Below, piece after piece: positions 9,206-17,502 of a DNA stretch of 31,568 bases. The stretch's first letter is position 1. Every line of letters starts with the position of its first letter. The DNA comes from CAYQPF01 sp964419225. GTDB taxonomy: Bacteria; Cloacimonadota; Cloacimonadia; Cloacimonadales; CAYQPF01. The notes below the pieces were generated by a model. It worked only from the letters and a program-made list of their open reading frames with translations. It did no database searches and was not told the DNA's origin. The stretch covers positions 1 to 31,568 of the forward strand of contig CAYQPF010000045.1 in NCBI GenBank assembly GCA_964419225.1, read 5' to 3'. The position numbers were made by a program, and so were the translations under genes.

Positions 9206-10216
9206 TTAATCAAGTTTTGTTGCATTGTACTGTATGTAATCAAGTTGATAAATATCTTTAAGCCAATCCTGATGACTCTTGTACCATTTAATTGTTTCAT
9301 CCAGACCCCTCTCTAAACTATACTGAGGTTTCCAGTTAAAATATTTGCATACTTTGCTTATATCAGTATGATATTTCAAAGTCTCTCTGTTCTCTTTTTT
9401 ATTTATCTTAAAATTCAATTTTTTCACATCCATCAATCTTATTATAGATTGCACAACCTCTGACACCTTGTAGGTATAACCAAGACCCAGGTTAAATGTT
9501 TCATTTGATTTTTCGTTTTGCATGATTAGTTCCAATGCTGAACAAAAATCCTCAATATATAACCAATCCCGGATATCCGATCCATCTTTATGTAATGCTA
9601 TGTCTTTTTCTGCTAAACAGGCATTAATTACAAGCGGTATTAATTTGTCGGGAAATTGGTATTTACCATATACATTGCTGCAACGCACTATCGTACTATC
9701 AAGATTGTGTGATCGTCTAAAGGAATCCACCAGCAAATCAGCACTCGCTTTAAGTACATCATGCAAATACACTGGTTTGAGCTTACTCTCTTCTGTATTA
9801 AGTCTTTTTGCAGAAGTACTGCCATAAACCTTGTCCGTGGAAATATGAATGTATTTTTCGGTATGATTATCTCTACAAAGACAAAGCACGTTATATGTGC
9901 CTGTCAAACTGGTCTGATTAATAACATTAAAATTCTCTGCACTGTCAACTCCCGGATTATAATCAGCAAAATTTATCACCACTTGAGGTGAATATTGCTC
10001 AAATATGCTCTTCATATCCTTGAATACACTGCAATTCCCCTGCACAAAATAATAAGAATCCAAATGCTTTACTGTGTCCAAATTATGCAAATTGGCAGAT
10101 CTTTCCAAACTGTCAAAATTGATTATCCGGTAATCCGGATAATTCTTTAAAAGATAATGTATATAATTGGAACCTAAAAAACCGGCTCCCCCTATCACCA
10201 AAACTATTTTATTCAT
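9206..10216 (-). CDS. RmlB-like NAD-dependent nucleotide-sugar dehydratase/epimerase with altered active site
   Basis: An extended short-chain dehydrogenase of 336 residues with the NAD loop GGAGFLG (9-15). The second half resembles dTDP-glucose 4,6-dehydratase closely: RCSNVYGKYQFPDKLIPL and DGSDIRDWLYIEDFC, which normally hold the nucleotide and sugar. The catalytic segment differs. The usual STDEVYG reads STDKVYG (D128 kept, E replaced by K129). The YxxxK motif reads Y150-x5-K156, with H152 at the usual tyrosine position. H(L)AA.SHVD is replaced by FADYNPGVD. The fold and probable dTDP-sugar binding are supported; the reaction is uncertain (dehydratase with altered chemistry, epimerase, or inactive). 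First gene of the block-1 operon. Confidence 0.8.
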   Translation of the reverse strand: MNKIVLVIGGAGFLGSNYIHYLLKNYPDYRIINFDSLERSANLHNLDTVKHLDSYYFVQGNCSVFKDMKSIFEQYSPQVVINFADYNPGVDSAENFNVINQTSLTGTYNVLCLCRDNHTEKYIHISTDKVYGSTSAKRLNTEESKLKPVYLHDVLKASADLLVDSFRRSHNLDSTIVRCSNVYGKYQFPDKLIPLVINACLAEKDIALHKDGSDIRDWLYIEDFCSALELIMQNEKSNETFNLGLGYTYKVSEVVQSIIRLMDVKKLNFKINKKENRETLKYHTDISKVCKYFNWKPQYSLERGLDETIKWYKSHQDWLKDIYQLDYIQYNATKLD

Positions 10217-10238
10217 CTAAAATCCATTTTTTGTTTCC

Positions 10239-10266
10239 ATTTTCAATAATCATACTTTTCTGTCAA
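10239..10266 (-). promoter_or_regulatory. Candidate sigma70-type promoter for the block-1 operon
   Basis: On the minus strand a perfect TTGACA (10266-10261) is followed after 16 nt by GAAAAT (10244-10239; 4 of 6 to TATAAT). It lies about 23 nt before the ATG of the first gene. The -35 match is strong and the -10 weak, so this is tentative. Confidence 0.4.
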
Positions 10267-10302
10267 CTTCGGCATATTTCTTCTTCACTCCCTTCTTCTC
10301 CA

Positions 10303-10330
10303 CTGACACCTGACACCTGACTACTAGCAC
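10303..10330. repeat. Degenerate heptamer array (CTGACAC type)
   Basis: Four consecutive 7-nt units: CTGACAC, CTGACAC, CTGACTA, CTAGCAC. They sit just before the left copy of the tandem duplication. A related pair (CTGATAC, CTGACGC) occurs at the start of the second half of each duplicated unit. Confidence 0.7.
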
Positions 10331-10470
10331 CTTACTACTTGCCTGCGGGTTTGTTGTTAAATTCTTTTTTTTAAAAAAGCAAGGACTTACAATAAAAAGC
10401 TTTATTTAGTCTTTCCAATATTCTGTCAGCAGATTATATCACCTGCTTTCACTCCCTTCCCTTATTAAAA

Positions 10471-10570
10471 NNNNNNNNNNNNNNNNNNNNNNNNNNNNNN
10501 NNNNNNNNNNNNNNNNNNNNNNNNNNNNNNNNNNNNNNNNNNNNNNNNNNNNNNNNNNNNNNNNNNNNNN
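10471..10570. other. Assembly gap (100 N)
   Basis: Exactly 100 N, the conventional placeholder for a scaffold gap of unknown size. It begins just before the right arm of the CCCTTCCCTT hairpin would appear, judging by the second copy at 10802-10826. The matching stretch in the right unit is 104 nt. Confidence 0.98.
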
Positions 10571-10595
10571 ATACCTGACGCCTAATCTTTTCACT

Positions 10596-10618
10596 CCCCT
10601 CTCTTCGCAAGAGAGGGG
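10596..10618. repeat. GC-rich hairpin, left unit
   Basis: CCCCTCTCTT pairs perfectly with AAGAGAGGGG around CGC, followed by a CCGGGGGGTGAG tail. It is identical in stem and loop to 10948-10970. There is no T run beside it, so it is a repeat element, not a standard terminator. Confidence 0.8.
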
Positions 10619-10638
10619 CCGGGGGGTGAGTTATTCAA

Positions 10639-10666
10639 CCCACTGCCCACTGCCTACTGCACACTG
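10639..10666. repeat. Degenerate heptamer array (CCCACTG type), left unit
   Basis: Units CCCACTG, CCCACTG, CCTACTG, CACACTG in strict 7-nt register, followed by decayed sequence. Confidence 0.7.
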
Positions 10667-10801
10667 CCAACTCTCTCCTTACTATTTGCCTGCGGGTTTG
10701 TTGTTAAATTATTTCCTTAAAAGAAGCAAGGGCTTACAACAAAAAGTTTTTTTTTAGTCTTTGCAATATTCTGTCAGCAGATTATATCACCTGCTTTCAC
10801 T

Positions 10802-10826
10802 CCCTTCCCTTATTAAAAGGGAAGGG
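10802..10826. repeat. GC-rich hairpin, right unit
   Basis: CCCTTCCCTT pairs perfectly with AAGGGAAGGG around ATTAA, followed by TCGGGGATGGGTTG. The left unit keeps only the left arm (10454-10463) before the gap. Confidence 0.8.
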
Positions 10827-10871
10827 TCGGGGATGGGTTGTCGGAACTCTCAACTTTCCCATCCTCTGCCT

Positions 10872-10908
10872 GTCCATTTTGTCCATTTAGTCCCATCTTG
10901 TCCATTTT
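10872..10908. repeat. Degenerate nonamer array (GTCCATNNN), copy 1
   Basis: Units GTCCATTTT, GTCCATTTA, GTCCCATCTT (one extra base) and GTCCATTTT. It belongs to the same family as 17389-17433 and 18955-18999. Confidence 0.75.
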
Positions 10909-10947
10909 CCTGCTGAAATCTGATACCTGACGCCTAATCTTTTCACT

Positions 10948-10970
10948 CCCCTCTCTTCGCAAGAGAGGGG
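10948..10970. repeat. GC-rich hairpin, right unit (second type)
   Basis: CCCCTCTCTT, loop CGC, AAGAGAGGGG, identical to 10596-10618, again followed by a CCGGGGGTGAG tail. Confidence 0.8.
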
Positions 10971-10989
10971 CCGGGGGTGAGTTATTCTC

Positions 10990-11038
10990 CCCACTGCCCA
11001 CTGCTCACTGCCCCCTGCCGACTGCATCCTGCCCACTG
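10990..11038. repeat. Degenerate heptamer array (CCCACTG type), right unit
   Basis: Seven units in 7-nt register: CCCACTG, CCCACTG, CTCACTG, CCCCCTG, CCGACTG, CATCCTG, CCCACTG. The shared 3' CTG marks the period. It ends 13 nt before the -35 of the efflux operon promoter. Confidence 0.75.
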
Positions 11039-11051
11039 ACAAAAATAGTTC

Positions 11052-11080
11052 TTGCCAGAAAACCCACTACTCGTTATATT
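11052..11080 (+). promoter_or_regulatory. Promoter of the PadR-efflux operon
   Basis: TTGCCA (11052-11057) and TATATT (11075-11080) each match the sigma70 consensus at 5 of 6, with the ideal 17-nt spacing. The expected start site is about 40 nt before the padR-like ATG. TACTC (11068-11072) and GAGTA (11095-11099) form a short inverted repeat spanning the -10 and start region, a possible operator for the PadR protein. Confidence 0.65.
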
Positions 11081-11124
11081 AGTATTAGAAAGTAGAGTAA
11101 TAGAATGTTAAGTAAGGAGGTTCT

Positions 11125-11694
11125 ATGTCCAAAGCTCATCTCGTAGTCCTGGGGTTCGTGAACCGTAAACCCATGTACGGCTACGAAATCATCCAAATAA
11201 TAGTTAAAAAGAAACTCAATATCTGGGCAAATATTAAACTGCCCTCAATCTACAAAGCCATGCAGGTTTTAGAAGAAAAAGGTTATTTGCTTGGTAAACA
11301 AGAAACCGAAGGCAATAATCCGCCTCGCACAGTCTATTCCCTGACAGAATCAGGAAAGGAATACTATAATAAAGTTTTACTATCTTTTATCGAAGAATCC
11401 TCTGAGCAACATCATCAATTCTGGTTTGCCTTATCTCTTTTAGATAAAGAATTGAGTAAGAAAGACTTTTTAAAGATTTTATGGAACAGACTTCAATTTA
11501 TAGAAAGAATCATTGATAAACATAAATGCGAAGAAATGAGACCCGTTGGTTTCAAAGATATCGATAATCCTCCCTTTGTTTACAAACATATGCTTAAACT
11601 TGGAGATAACATAATAAAAACCGAGTTGGAAGTACTGAAGGATCTAATCAAAGATGCGGAAGAAAATTACGACACTTTTAGAGGTAAGGAATGA
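11125..11694 (+). CDS. PadR-family transcriptional regulator
   Basis: A 189-residue DNA-binding protein. Residues 1-85 are the PadR winged helix: LGFVNRKPMYGYEI, the recognition helix region with SIYKAMQVLEEKGYL, and the wing with PRTVYSLTESGKEY. A helical C-terminal domain (about 90-185) is the long dimerisation type. Such proteins usually repress a neighbouring transporter and release DNA when a toxic ligand binds. AAGGAGG sits 4 nt before the ATG. The gene leads the efflux operon, and its last codons overlap the outer-membrane protein gene (ATG at 11691, stop 11692-11694), so it is probably autoregulated together with the pump. The ligand is unknown. Confidence 0.92.
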   Translation: MSKAHLVVLGFVNRKPMYGYEIIQIIVKKKLNIWANIKLPSIYKAMQVLEEKGYLLGKQETEGNNPPRTVYSLTESGKEYYNKVLLSFIEESSEQHHQFWFALSLLDKELSKKDFLKILWNRLQFIERIIDKHKCEEMRPVGFKDIDNPPFVYKHMLKLGDNIIKTELEVLKDLIKDAEENYDTFRGKE

Positions 11695-13022
11695 AAAAAA
11701 CACTATTAACACTATCAGGCATAATTCTTATAAGTTATGCTGTAGGAACTGTCTCTTTGACAATGGAAGAAGCCAAAAAAATGGTTCTTACAAAAAATCC
11801 GGCTTATTTAGCCAAACAATATTCATATAAATCCTCCCAATATGATTCTTATACGGGATTAACTGCTTTTCTTCCGACTGCCAAATTGAACGCAAAGTAT
11901 ATGGAGCTCGATCCTGGTCCATCTCCTTCAAATCAAAACCCCAATGCCTCTCCCTTTACCAGGTCATATGATGTAACTATTAATCAACCCATATTTTACG
12001 GTGGAAAATTGCTTGGAAGTTATTTGATCAAAAAAGATGCTCAAAGCATTGCTAAACTTAATGTGCAATCTCAAAAACTTACAGCTCTTGCAGATGTGGA
12101 AAGTAAGTATTTCACTTTGCTTGAAGCAAAAGAATTCAATAAAATTGCCCAAAGTGATCTTACTTCATCAACCCTGCATATGACTATTGCCAAAATGAAA
12201 TATGAAAATGGTGTCATTTCCAAACCTGAATATTTGAAAATGCAATCTCAAAATGCCACGAAAGATGTCAGCCTTCTCCAGGCAAACACCCTATATAGTA
12301 TTTCCGAGAAAGACCTCGCTAACTATTTGCAGATCAAAGACTCTCTACAAGTCACCGACATAAATTTTGAAAATTATCTTCCTTATGTTGATCAACTAAA
12401 AACACTCAACAGTAGCAAAACATCCGAAATTCTGAACAACCTCACTATATTCGCCAAAGAACATAATAATACAATCAAAATCACAGGTAAATCACGGGAT
12501 TTGTACAGTAAAGCAGCTATGGTCGCAGGTGCAAATTTTCTCCCTATGGTAAACTTGACCTATACTCAGGCTTATACTGACAATTCCACCTTAAACAATT
12601 TTGAAAAAAGTTCTACTCTCCTGCTTACTGCCTCTGTACCTATTTTCCCCTTGGCTGATAACGGCTTCACCTATTTCAAAGCCAAATCCGAATACAAACG
12701 TACTGTACAGGATTATAATGCCAGCAAAGATGCCATCGAACTGGCTGTCGAAAGCAGTTTCCTCAATCTCTTAAGCAATGCACGTCAAATTGGTGCTTCC
12801 AGACTGGCTCTCGAATATACACAGGAAACCTATAACCAGTTAGAAGAAAGATATAAAAATGGAATGCTGTCTGTGAATGATATGATGGATGGGGAAGTGA
12901 TGCTCTTAAGTGCTCAAACAAATATGATCAAAAGCAAATATGCTTTCCTGAGAGCAAAATCAACTCTCGCTCTGATCCTTAATCTTGAAGATGAAACAAT
13001 ATTATGGAACTTATTAAAATAA
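11691..13022 (+). CDS. TolC-family outer-membrane efflux protein
   Basis: A 443-residue outer-membrane channel of the tripartite pump. A signal peptide (about 1-22) is followed by the first OEP repeat, starting LTMEEAKKMVLTKNP, with long helices and a strand-rich stretch ending QPIFYGGKLLGSY. The second repeat (about 245-440) has TASVPIFPLADNG at the equivalent strand turn and a final helix pair. The duplicated pattern and length are those of TolC. The start overlaps the regulator's stop codon, giving coupled translation; the adaptor gene follows after 17 nt. Confidence 0.9.
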   Translation: MKKTLLTLSGIILISYAVGTVSLTMEEAKKMVLTKNPAYLAKQYSYKSSQYDSYTGLTAFLPTAKLNAKYMELDPGPSPSNQNPNASPFTRSYDVTINQPIFYGGKLLGSYLIKKDAQSIAKLNVQSQKLTALADVESKYFTLLEAKEFNKIAQSDLTSSTLHMTIAKMKYENGVISKPEYLKMQSQNATKDVSLLQANTLYSISEKDLANYLQIKDSLQVTDINFENYLPYVDQLKTLNSSKTSEILNNLTIFAKEHNNTIKITGKSRDLYSKAAMVAGANFLPMVNLTYTQAYTDNSTLNNFEKSSTLLLTASVPIFPLADNGFTYFKAKSEYKRTVQDYNASKDAIELAVESSFLNLLSNARQIGASRLALEYTQETYNQLEERYKNGMLSVNDMMDGEVMLLSAQTNMIKSKYAFLRAKSTLALILNLEDETILWNLLK

Positions 13023-13039
13023 ATTATTTTGGAGGAAAA

Positions 13040-14119
13040 ATGCATAAACAAATTTTAATACTACTTATAGCAGGTAGCCTCTTCTTTAGTGGCTGTGGGA
13101 AAAAAACTGTCAATAAACAAGGAAATATCACTAAAGACGAACAACAAGTCGTAACTGTCATCTCCCAACCTGTGCAACTACAGAATCTCGAAGAATATAT
13201 CGAAGTAACAGGAAAACTTGAGGGAAACACTGACATCAATATGAGCAGTGAAACCAGTGGTAAAATTGTCAGTCTTTCTAAAAGACTGGGCGATTGGGTA
13301 AATATCAAAGAAGAAATTGGCAGAGTCGATAATGAAGCTGTCAGAATTCGCTTTGAACAAGCCAAATCTGCCTTGTCCTCTGCTGAAATTGCCAAAGAAA
13401 CTGCCGATCTCAATATGAAATCTGCCGAAAATCTTTATAAAGCTAACAGTATCTCTGCGATTGAATACAAACAGGCGACTATTGCTCTCAAAGGTGCTCA
13501 GGCCAATTTGGAAGGAGCTCAGGCCAACCTGGAAGCTGCTAAACAAACTTTAAACAACTCCAAACTCGAAGCCTCTGCCTCAGGTTATATTACCGATCTC
13601 CCCTTGAAAGTCGGACAATATATCTCCCCTGGCATGCCTGTCTGTACAATTGTGGATAGTAAAATGCTGATCATTAAAACCGGAGTCGGTGAAACCGATA
13701 TTAAAAAAGTAAAAAAAGGACAGAATGTGATAGTCCGCTATTCAAATTATCCGGAGATTTATAATGGAACTATCAGAGGTGTGGGCATCAAACCTCTTTC
13801 CGGCACAGCCACTTATCCTGTCGAAATTCAATTGAATAATCAACAAAATAAACTCCTTCCCGGGATGGTCATCAATGCTAAAATACTCAGCAATACTTAT
13901 CGTGGTGTCGTTTATACCTCTTACAACAATGTCCGCAAAATCTATGATAAAAACTATGTTTTTATTATCAATAACAATGTTGCTGAACAAAGAGAAGTTG
14001 AACTGGGAGTTGCCGTAAACGAAAATGTTATTCTGGCCAAAGGTGTGAAAACTGGAGAACGTCTGGTGATCGAAGGTTCTGATAACCTGGAAAACGGCAC
14101 AAAGGTTACAGAAAAATGA
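13040..14119 (+). CDS. RND efflux periplasmic adaptor (membrane fusion) lipoprotein
   Basis: A 359-residue adaptor linking the inner-membrane pump to the TolC-like channel. A lipoprotein signal ends in the lipobox FFSGC (C19). Then come the first half of the lipoyl domain (about 55-90, with SGKIVSLSKRLGDWV), an alpha-hairpin (about 90-170, with AQANLEGAQANLEAAK), the second lipoyl half (GYITDLPLKVGQYISPG), a beta-barrel (about 195-275) and a C-terminal membrane-proximal domain ending in the typical VxEGxDNLxxGTKV pattern. The frame is open from 13004, but GGAGG lies 5 nt before the ATG at 13040, and that start places the signal peptide at the N-terminus. Confidence 0.93.
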   Translation: MHKQILILLIAGSLFFSGCGKKTVNKQGNITKDEQQVVTVISQPVQLQNLEEYIEVTGKLEGNTDINMSSETSGKIVSLSKRLGDWVNIKEEIGRVDNEAVRIRFEQAKSALSSAEIAKETADLNMKSAENLYKANSISAIEYKQATIALKGAQANLEGAQANLEAAKQTLNNSKLEASASGYITDLPLKVGQYISPGMPVCTIVDSKMLIIKTGVGETDIKKVKKGQNVIVRYSNYPEIYNGTIRGVGIKPLSGTATYPVEIQLNNQQNKLLPGMVINAKILSNTYRGVVYTSYNNVRKIYDKNYVFIINNNVAEQREVELGVAVNENVILAKGVKTGERLVIEGSDNLENGTKVTEK

Positions 14120-14141
14120 GCAGATTTAGAGGAGATTATCG

Positions 14142-17100
14142 ATGAGTTTAGCTGAATTTTCCATCAAAAATGCTGTTCTTGTAAATCTGGTGATGCTGAT
14201 TGTCTTTGCTGTGGGAATTATCTCCATGTTTATCATTCCCAAGGAAGAAATGCCGGCTGTCGATTTCGGCAGAGCATTCATCCTGGTTATTTACCCTGGA
14301 GTATCACCTGAAGAAGTTGAACAACAAATTGTTAATAAAATTGAAGAACAAATAGCCGATATCGATGGCATTGATTATATCGAATCACATGCCTCGGAAG
14401 GCAAAGCCATGATCTCTGTCAGCTTTGAACCTAATGCCGATATTGATAAAGCCATGAATGATCTTAATACCGAAATGAATAAAGTTACCGATCTTCCGGC
14501 TGATGCTCTCGATCCCACTATCCTTCGTTTAAATATGCGGGAAGTAAATCCCATCTGTCAGGTTGTTTTAGGCGGTAACTTCAGCGACGATTCAATGCGC
14601 GAAATTGCTGAAAACATGAAAGAAGGAATTCTTAATGTCAAAAATGTCTCCAAAGCTGATATCAGCGGTACCCGACAAAAACAACTCTGGGTTGATGTTC
14701 AGGCTGAAAAACTTGACCAGTATGGTCTTACCCTAAGTGATTTAATGTCCATGATTCAAGCCAGAAACATGAATATCCCCGGTGGTACTGTCAAATTCGG
14801 AAGAGCTGAATTTATCATCAGAACCATGGGTGAATACGGAAAAACTGAAGACCTGGGAACAATGGTCGTAAAAATGGATAGTAATGGCCGTGCCATCAGA
14901 ATGAATGAAGTTTCTGTCATCAAAGATACACTTCAAAAAGTGGAAACAAAGGATAAACTAAATGGACGCAGAAGTGTTAGTATTCAAATTTTTAAAAAAG
15001 CCGAAGGCAACATTATCTCCGTTATGGATGATGTTAAAGCCTATGTTGAGTCTTTCTCTAAGAATATTCCCGGCTTAGATGCCAGTATCCGTAATGATGG
15101 TTCAATTGATGTTAAAAACAGCATCAGAGCTCTTGGCTCAGACTCCTTAATGGGTATCATCCTCGTATTCTTAGCACTGCTAATCCTTCTGGGAATGAGA
15201 AATGCCCTCCTGGCTTCCTGGTCTATTCCCTTCAGTATTTTCGCGGCTTTCGGTCTCATGTATGTTATGGATATCACTGTAAATACTCTTACTCTTTTCG
15301 CCATGATCCTGGTCGTGGGTATGATCGTCGATAACGCTATCGTCGTCATCGAAAACTCGCATCGACACAGAGAAGAAGGATTGTCCACTAAAGAAGCTAT
15401 CATCAAAGGTGTGGACGAAGTCATCTGGCCTCTCGCAGGAACTAACCTCTGTCATGCCGCAGCCTTCATCCCACTTCTAATTATGCAGGGTATAATGGGC
15501 AAATTCCTCAGCGTCTTCCCCATCGTCGTTACTATCGCTCTGACTGCCTCCTGGTTCGAAAGTATGATCATTCTCCCGGCACACCTATATCAATTTGCTG
15601 GTAAATCCACCTCGAAAGATAGAACCAAAAAAGTACAACAGGCAATCATCCATAAATATCAAATCGCCCTGAAATATGCCTTGAAATACAGATACTGGAG
15701 CGTTGCTGCAATCTGCTTCCTATTTGTCTTTTCCCTGGGCTTGTTGATGTCAGATGCCATTACGAAAGAATTCTGGCCAACACAACAACCAAAATCAATT
15801 CTCCTGAAACTTCAAACTCCCATCGGTACAAACATCGATGTGACCGAAAATATGGTTAATAAAGTGGAAAACTACATTTCAAACATGAAAGAAAAACAAG
15901 ATATTGAAGCAGTTATCACTACTATCGGAAGTATGGAAGTCAATCATCAAAGTGATGTCAAAACTTCTAATGCTCAAATTGCCATCGATCTTGTTGATCT
16001 GGAACAAATGAAATACAATCACGAACAAATCCAAAATTCCATCAGAGCATATCTAAAAACAATTCCTGAATTAACTTCTTATAAGTTCGATCAGGTCAGA
16101 GGTGGCCCTCCTTCTGGTGGCGATGTGGAAATCCGCGTCAAAGGTGATAATCTCGACAAACTGGAATCCATCGGGGCTATCATCAAAAATGATCTTAAAA
16201 AAATCCCGGGTGTTGAAGATATCGAAGACAGCTTCCGACCCGGTAAAAAAGAAGTCAGAATCATCCCCGACTACGATAAAATCTCAATGTATGGGTTAAC
16301 AGTCGCTCAAATAGCTTCTACAATCCGTACCGCCAGTAACGGCAGTAAAGCTTCTACCTATCGTGGTAGCAGTATCAAAGAATATGATTTGATCGTTAAA
16401 ATGGAAGACAAATATGTCGCTAATCTGGAACAACTGAAAAACCTTAAAGTCCGCACCAGAACCGGTGACCTTATCGCTATAAAAGATCTGGCAACCTTTG
16501 AAGTCGCCAGCGGTCTCTCAGAAATAACTCACAGAGATAAAAAACGCGTTATTACAATTACCGCAAATAATACCTTCTATACTGTAAACGGTAAATCAAA
16601 AAAACAAACAACAAATAAAGTAACCGAAGCTCTCATCGGTAACACTTTCAAAGGCACAACAGGCAGCCTTGGTCACTTTGAAAACAGATTCCCGGGTTAC
16701 TTCATCGAATTCGGCGGTCAGGCTGAAGAACAAAGAAAATCTTATTCCTCTCTTGCCTGGGCATTCCTCTTAGCCTTATTCATTATCTTTACCATTTTGG
16801 CAACTGAGTTCAAATCCTATGTACAACCCTTGATCATTCTCACAACTGTACCCTTCGCTTTCATCGGTGTAGTCATTGGTCTGGCGTTGACAGGTATTGC
16901 TCTTTCTCTGAATGCCCTGATCTCGATCGTGGCTCTCTCCGGAATTGTCGTTAGTAACTCTCTACTCGTCGTTGACTTTATCAACCGGGCCAGAGAAGAA
17001 GGTATGGATAGATGGCATTCCATCATCAGAGCCGGCTCGGTTCGCTTAAGACCCATCCTCCTGACTTCCATCACTGCCATAGCTGGTATGCTGCCTCTCG

Positions 17101-17333
17101 TCTTTTCAACCTCCAAAGCATCTTACCAGTGGAAACCTATGGCCGTCTGTATGACTTTCGGACTTAGCTTTGCCACCATCCTCACCCTCTTCATCATTCC
17201 CTGTATCTACTCTATCGTCGATTCCCTGTTCTCCAAATTGAAACTATCCGGATTCGAAGAACATATGAGCTTCGAAGATGCCATGAAATTGGAAGCAGAT
17301 GGAAAAATCAAATTAGAGGATATTGAGAAATAA
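14142..17333 (+). CDS. RND-family multidrug efflux transporter (AcrB/HAE1 type)
   Basis: A 1063-residue inner-membrane proton-driven pump, the usual length. The N-terminal helix carries SIKNAVLVNLVMLIVF, followed by a periplasmic porter domain. A cluster of membrane helices spans about 330-540, with MIVDNAIVVIEN (D397, N398) in the helix that carries the proton-relay aspartate pair in AcrB. A second porter domain is followed by helices at about 865-1030 with SIVALSGIVVSNSLLVVDF. AcrB has two adjacent aspartates and a lysine; here the second aspartate is asparagine and the lysine position is serine, a pattern common in other HAE1-like pumps. AGAGGAG precedes the ATG. Substrates cannot be predicted. 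Last gene of the operon, converging on the SEC-C gene. Confidence 0.95.
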   Translation: MSLAEFSIKNAVLVNLVMLIVFAVGIISMFIIPKEEMPAVDFGRAFILVIYPGVSPEEVEQQIVNKIEEQIADIDGIDYIESHASEGKAMISVSFEPNADIDKAMNDLNTEMNKVTDLPADALDPTILRLNMREVNPICQVVLGGNFSDDSMREIAENMKEGILNVKNVSKADISGTRQKQLWVDVQAEKLDQYGLTLSDLMSMIQARNMNIPGGTVKFGRAEFIIRTMGEYGKTEDLGTMVVKMDSNGRAIRMNEVSVIKDTLQKVETKDKLNGRRSVSIQIFKKAEGNIISVMDDVKAYVESFSKNIPGLDASIRNDGSIDVKNSIRALGSDSLMGIILVFLALLILLGMRNALLASWSIPFSIFAAFGLMYVMDITVNTLTLFAMILVVGMIVDNAIVVIENSHRHREEGLSTKEAIIKGVDEVIWPLAGTNLCHAAAFIPLLIMQGIMGKFLSVFPIVVTIALTASWFESMIILPAHLYQFAGKSTSKDRTKKVQQAIIHKYQIALKYALKYRYWSVAAICFLFVFSLGLLMSDAITKEFWPTQQPKSILLKLQTPIGTNIDVTENMVNKVENYISNMKEKQDIEAVITTIGSMEVNHQSDVKTSNAQIAIDLVDLEQMKYNHEQIQNSIRAYLKTIPELTSYKFDQVRGGPPSGGDVEIRVKGDNLDKLESIGAIIKNDLKKIPGVEDIEDSFRPGKKEVRIIPDYDKISMYGLTVAQIASTIRTASNGSKASTYRGSSIKEYDLIVKMEDKYVANLEQLKNLKVRTRTGDLIAIKDLATFEVASGLSEITHRDKKRVITITANNTFYTVNGKSKKQTTNKVTEALIGNTFKGTTGSLGHFENRFPGYFIEFGGQAEEQRKSYSSLAWAFLLALFIIFTILATEFKSYVQPLIILTTVPFAFIGVVIGLALTGIALSLNALISIVALSGIVVSNSLLVVDFINRAREEGMDRWHSIIRAGSVRLRPILLTSITAIAGMLPLVFSTSKASYQWKPMAVCMTFGLSFATILTLFIIPCIYSIVDSLFSKLKLSGFEEHMSFEDAMKLEADGKIKLEDIEK

Positions 17334-17349
17334 CCTCTTGCTCATAAAA

Positions 17350-17377
17350 AAAGGGCAGACTCATATGTCTGCCCTTT
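17350..17377. terminator. Terminator between convergent efflux operon and SEC-C gene
   Basis: AAAGGGCAGAC pairs with GTCTGCCCTTT around TCATAT, an 11-bp perfect stem. The T run is strong on the minus strand (plus-strand A run 17346-17352) and only TTT on the plus strand. It lies 16 nt past the pump's stop, so it serves the minus-strand gene best and probably works both ways. Confidence 0.85.
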
Positions 17378-17388
17378 CTCAATTCCAA

Positions 17389-17433
17389 GTCCATACTGTC
17401 CATCTTGTCCATTAGGCCCATATAGTCCATTTA
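17389..17433. repeat. Degenerate nonamer array (GTCCATNNN), copy 2
   Basis: Five units in perfect 9-nt register: GTCCATACT, GTCCATCTT, GTCCATTAG, GCCCATATA, GTCCATTTA. It lies directly beyond the convergent terminator. Confidence 0.85.
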
Positions 17434-17502
17434 GCATGTTCTGAATTTTGTGCTTGATCTTTTAGAATAATTTCAGATTTGCTCTGTCAAAACCTGCTCC
17501 AA

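Larger units (their letters stand above)
10332..11039. repeat. Tandem duplication, about 350 bp per unit, interrupted by the assembly gap
   Basis: The left unit starts at 10332 and the right at 10679. Bases 10332-10470 and 10679-10818 are clearly homologous, sharing for example TTGCCTGCGGGTTTG and ATATTCTGTCAGCAGATT. Bases 10571 onward and 10923 onward are near-identical from ATACCTGACGCC through the CGC-loop hairpin. The part of the left unit matching 10819-10922 falls in the N gap. Each unit holds two GC-rich hairpins and ends in heptamer repeats. The 908-nt spacer 10217-11124 contains no gene I can support. Confidence 0.85.

Noticed and set aside
10596..10970. Hairpins in the duplicated spacer as transcription terminators
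   Set aside because: Stems are strong but no T run follows on either strand; they occur in duplicate as part of a repeat unit.
10813..11001. 62-codon minus-strand open frame in the repeat region
   Set aside because: It is composed of hairpin and nonamer repeat sequence (Met-Asp-like units) and has no ribosome site; not a gene.
13024..13546. Two open frames of 122-129 codons on the minus strand opposite the adaptor gene
   Set aside because: They are shadows of the adaptor coding sequence; low-complexity Phe/Ser-rich products without homology.
15321..15356. Loss of the second proton-relay aspartate in the RND pump (VDN in place of VDD) as a defect
   Set aside because: VDN is frequent in functional HAE1-like pumps, so it is not evidence of inactivation.
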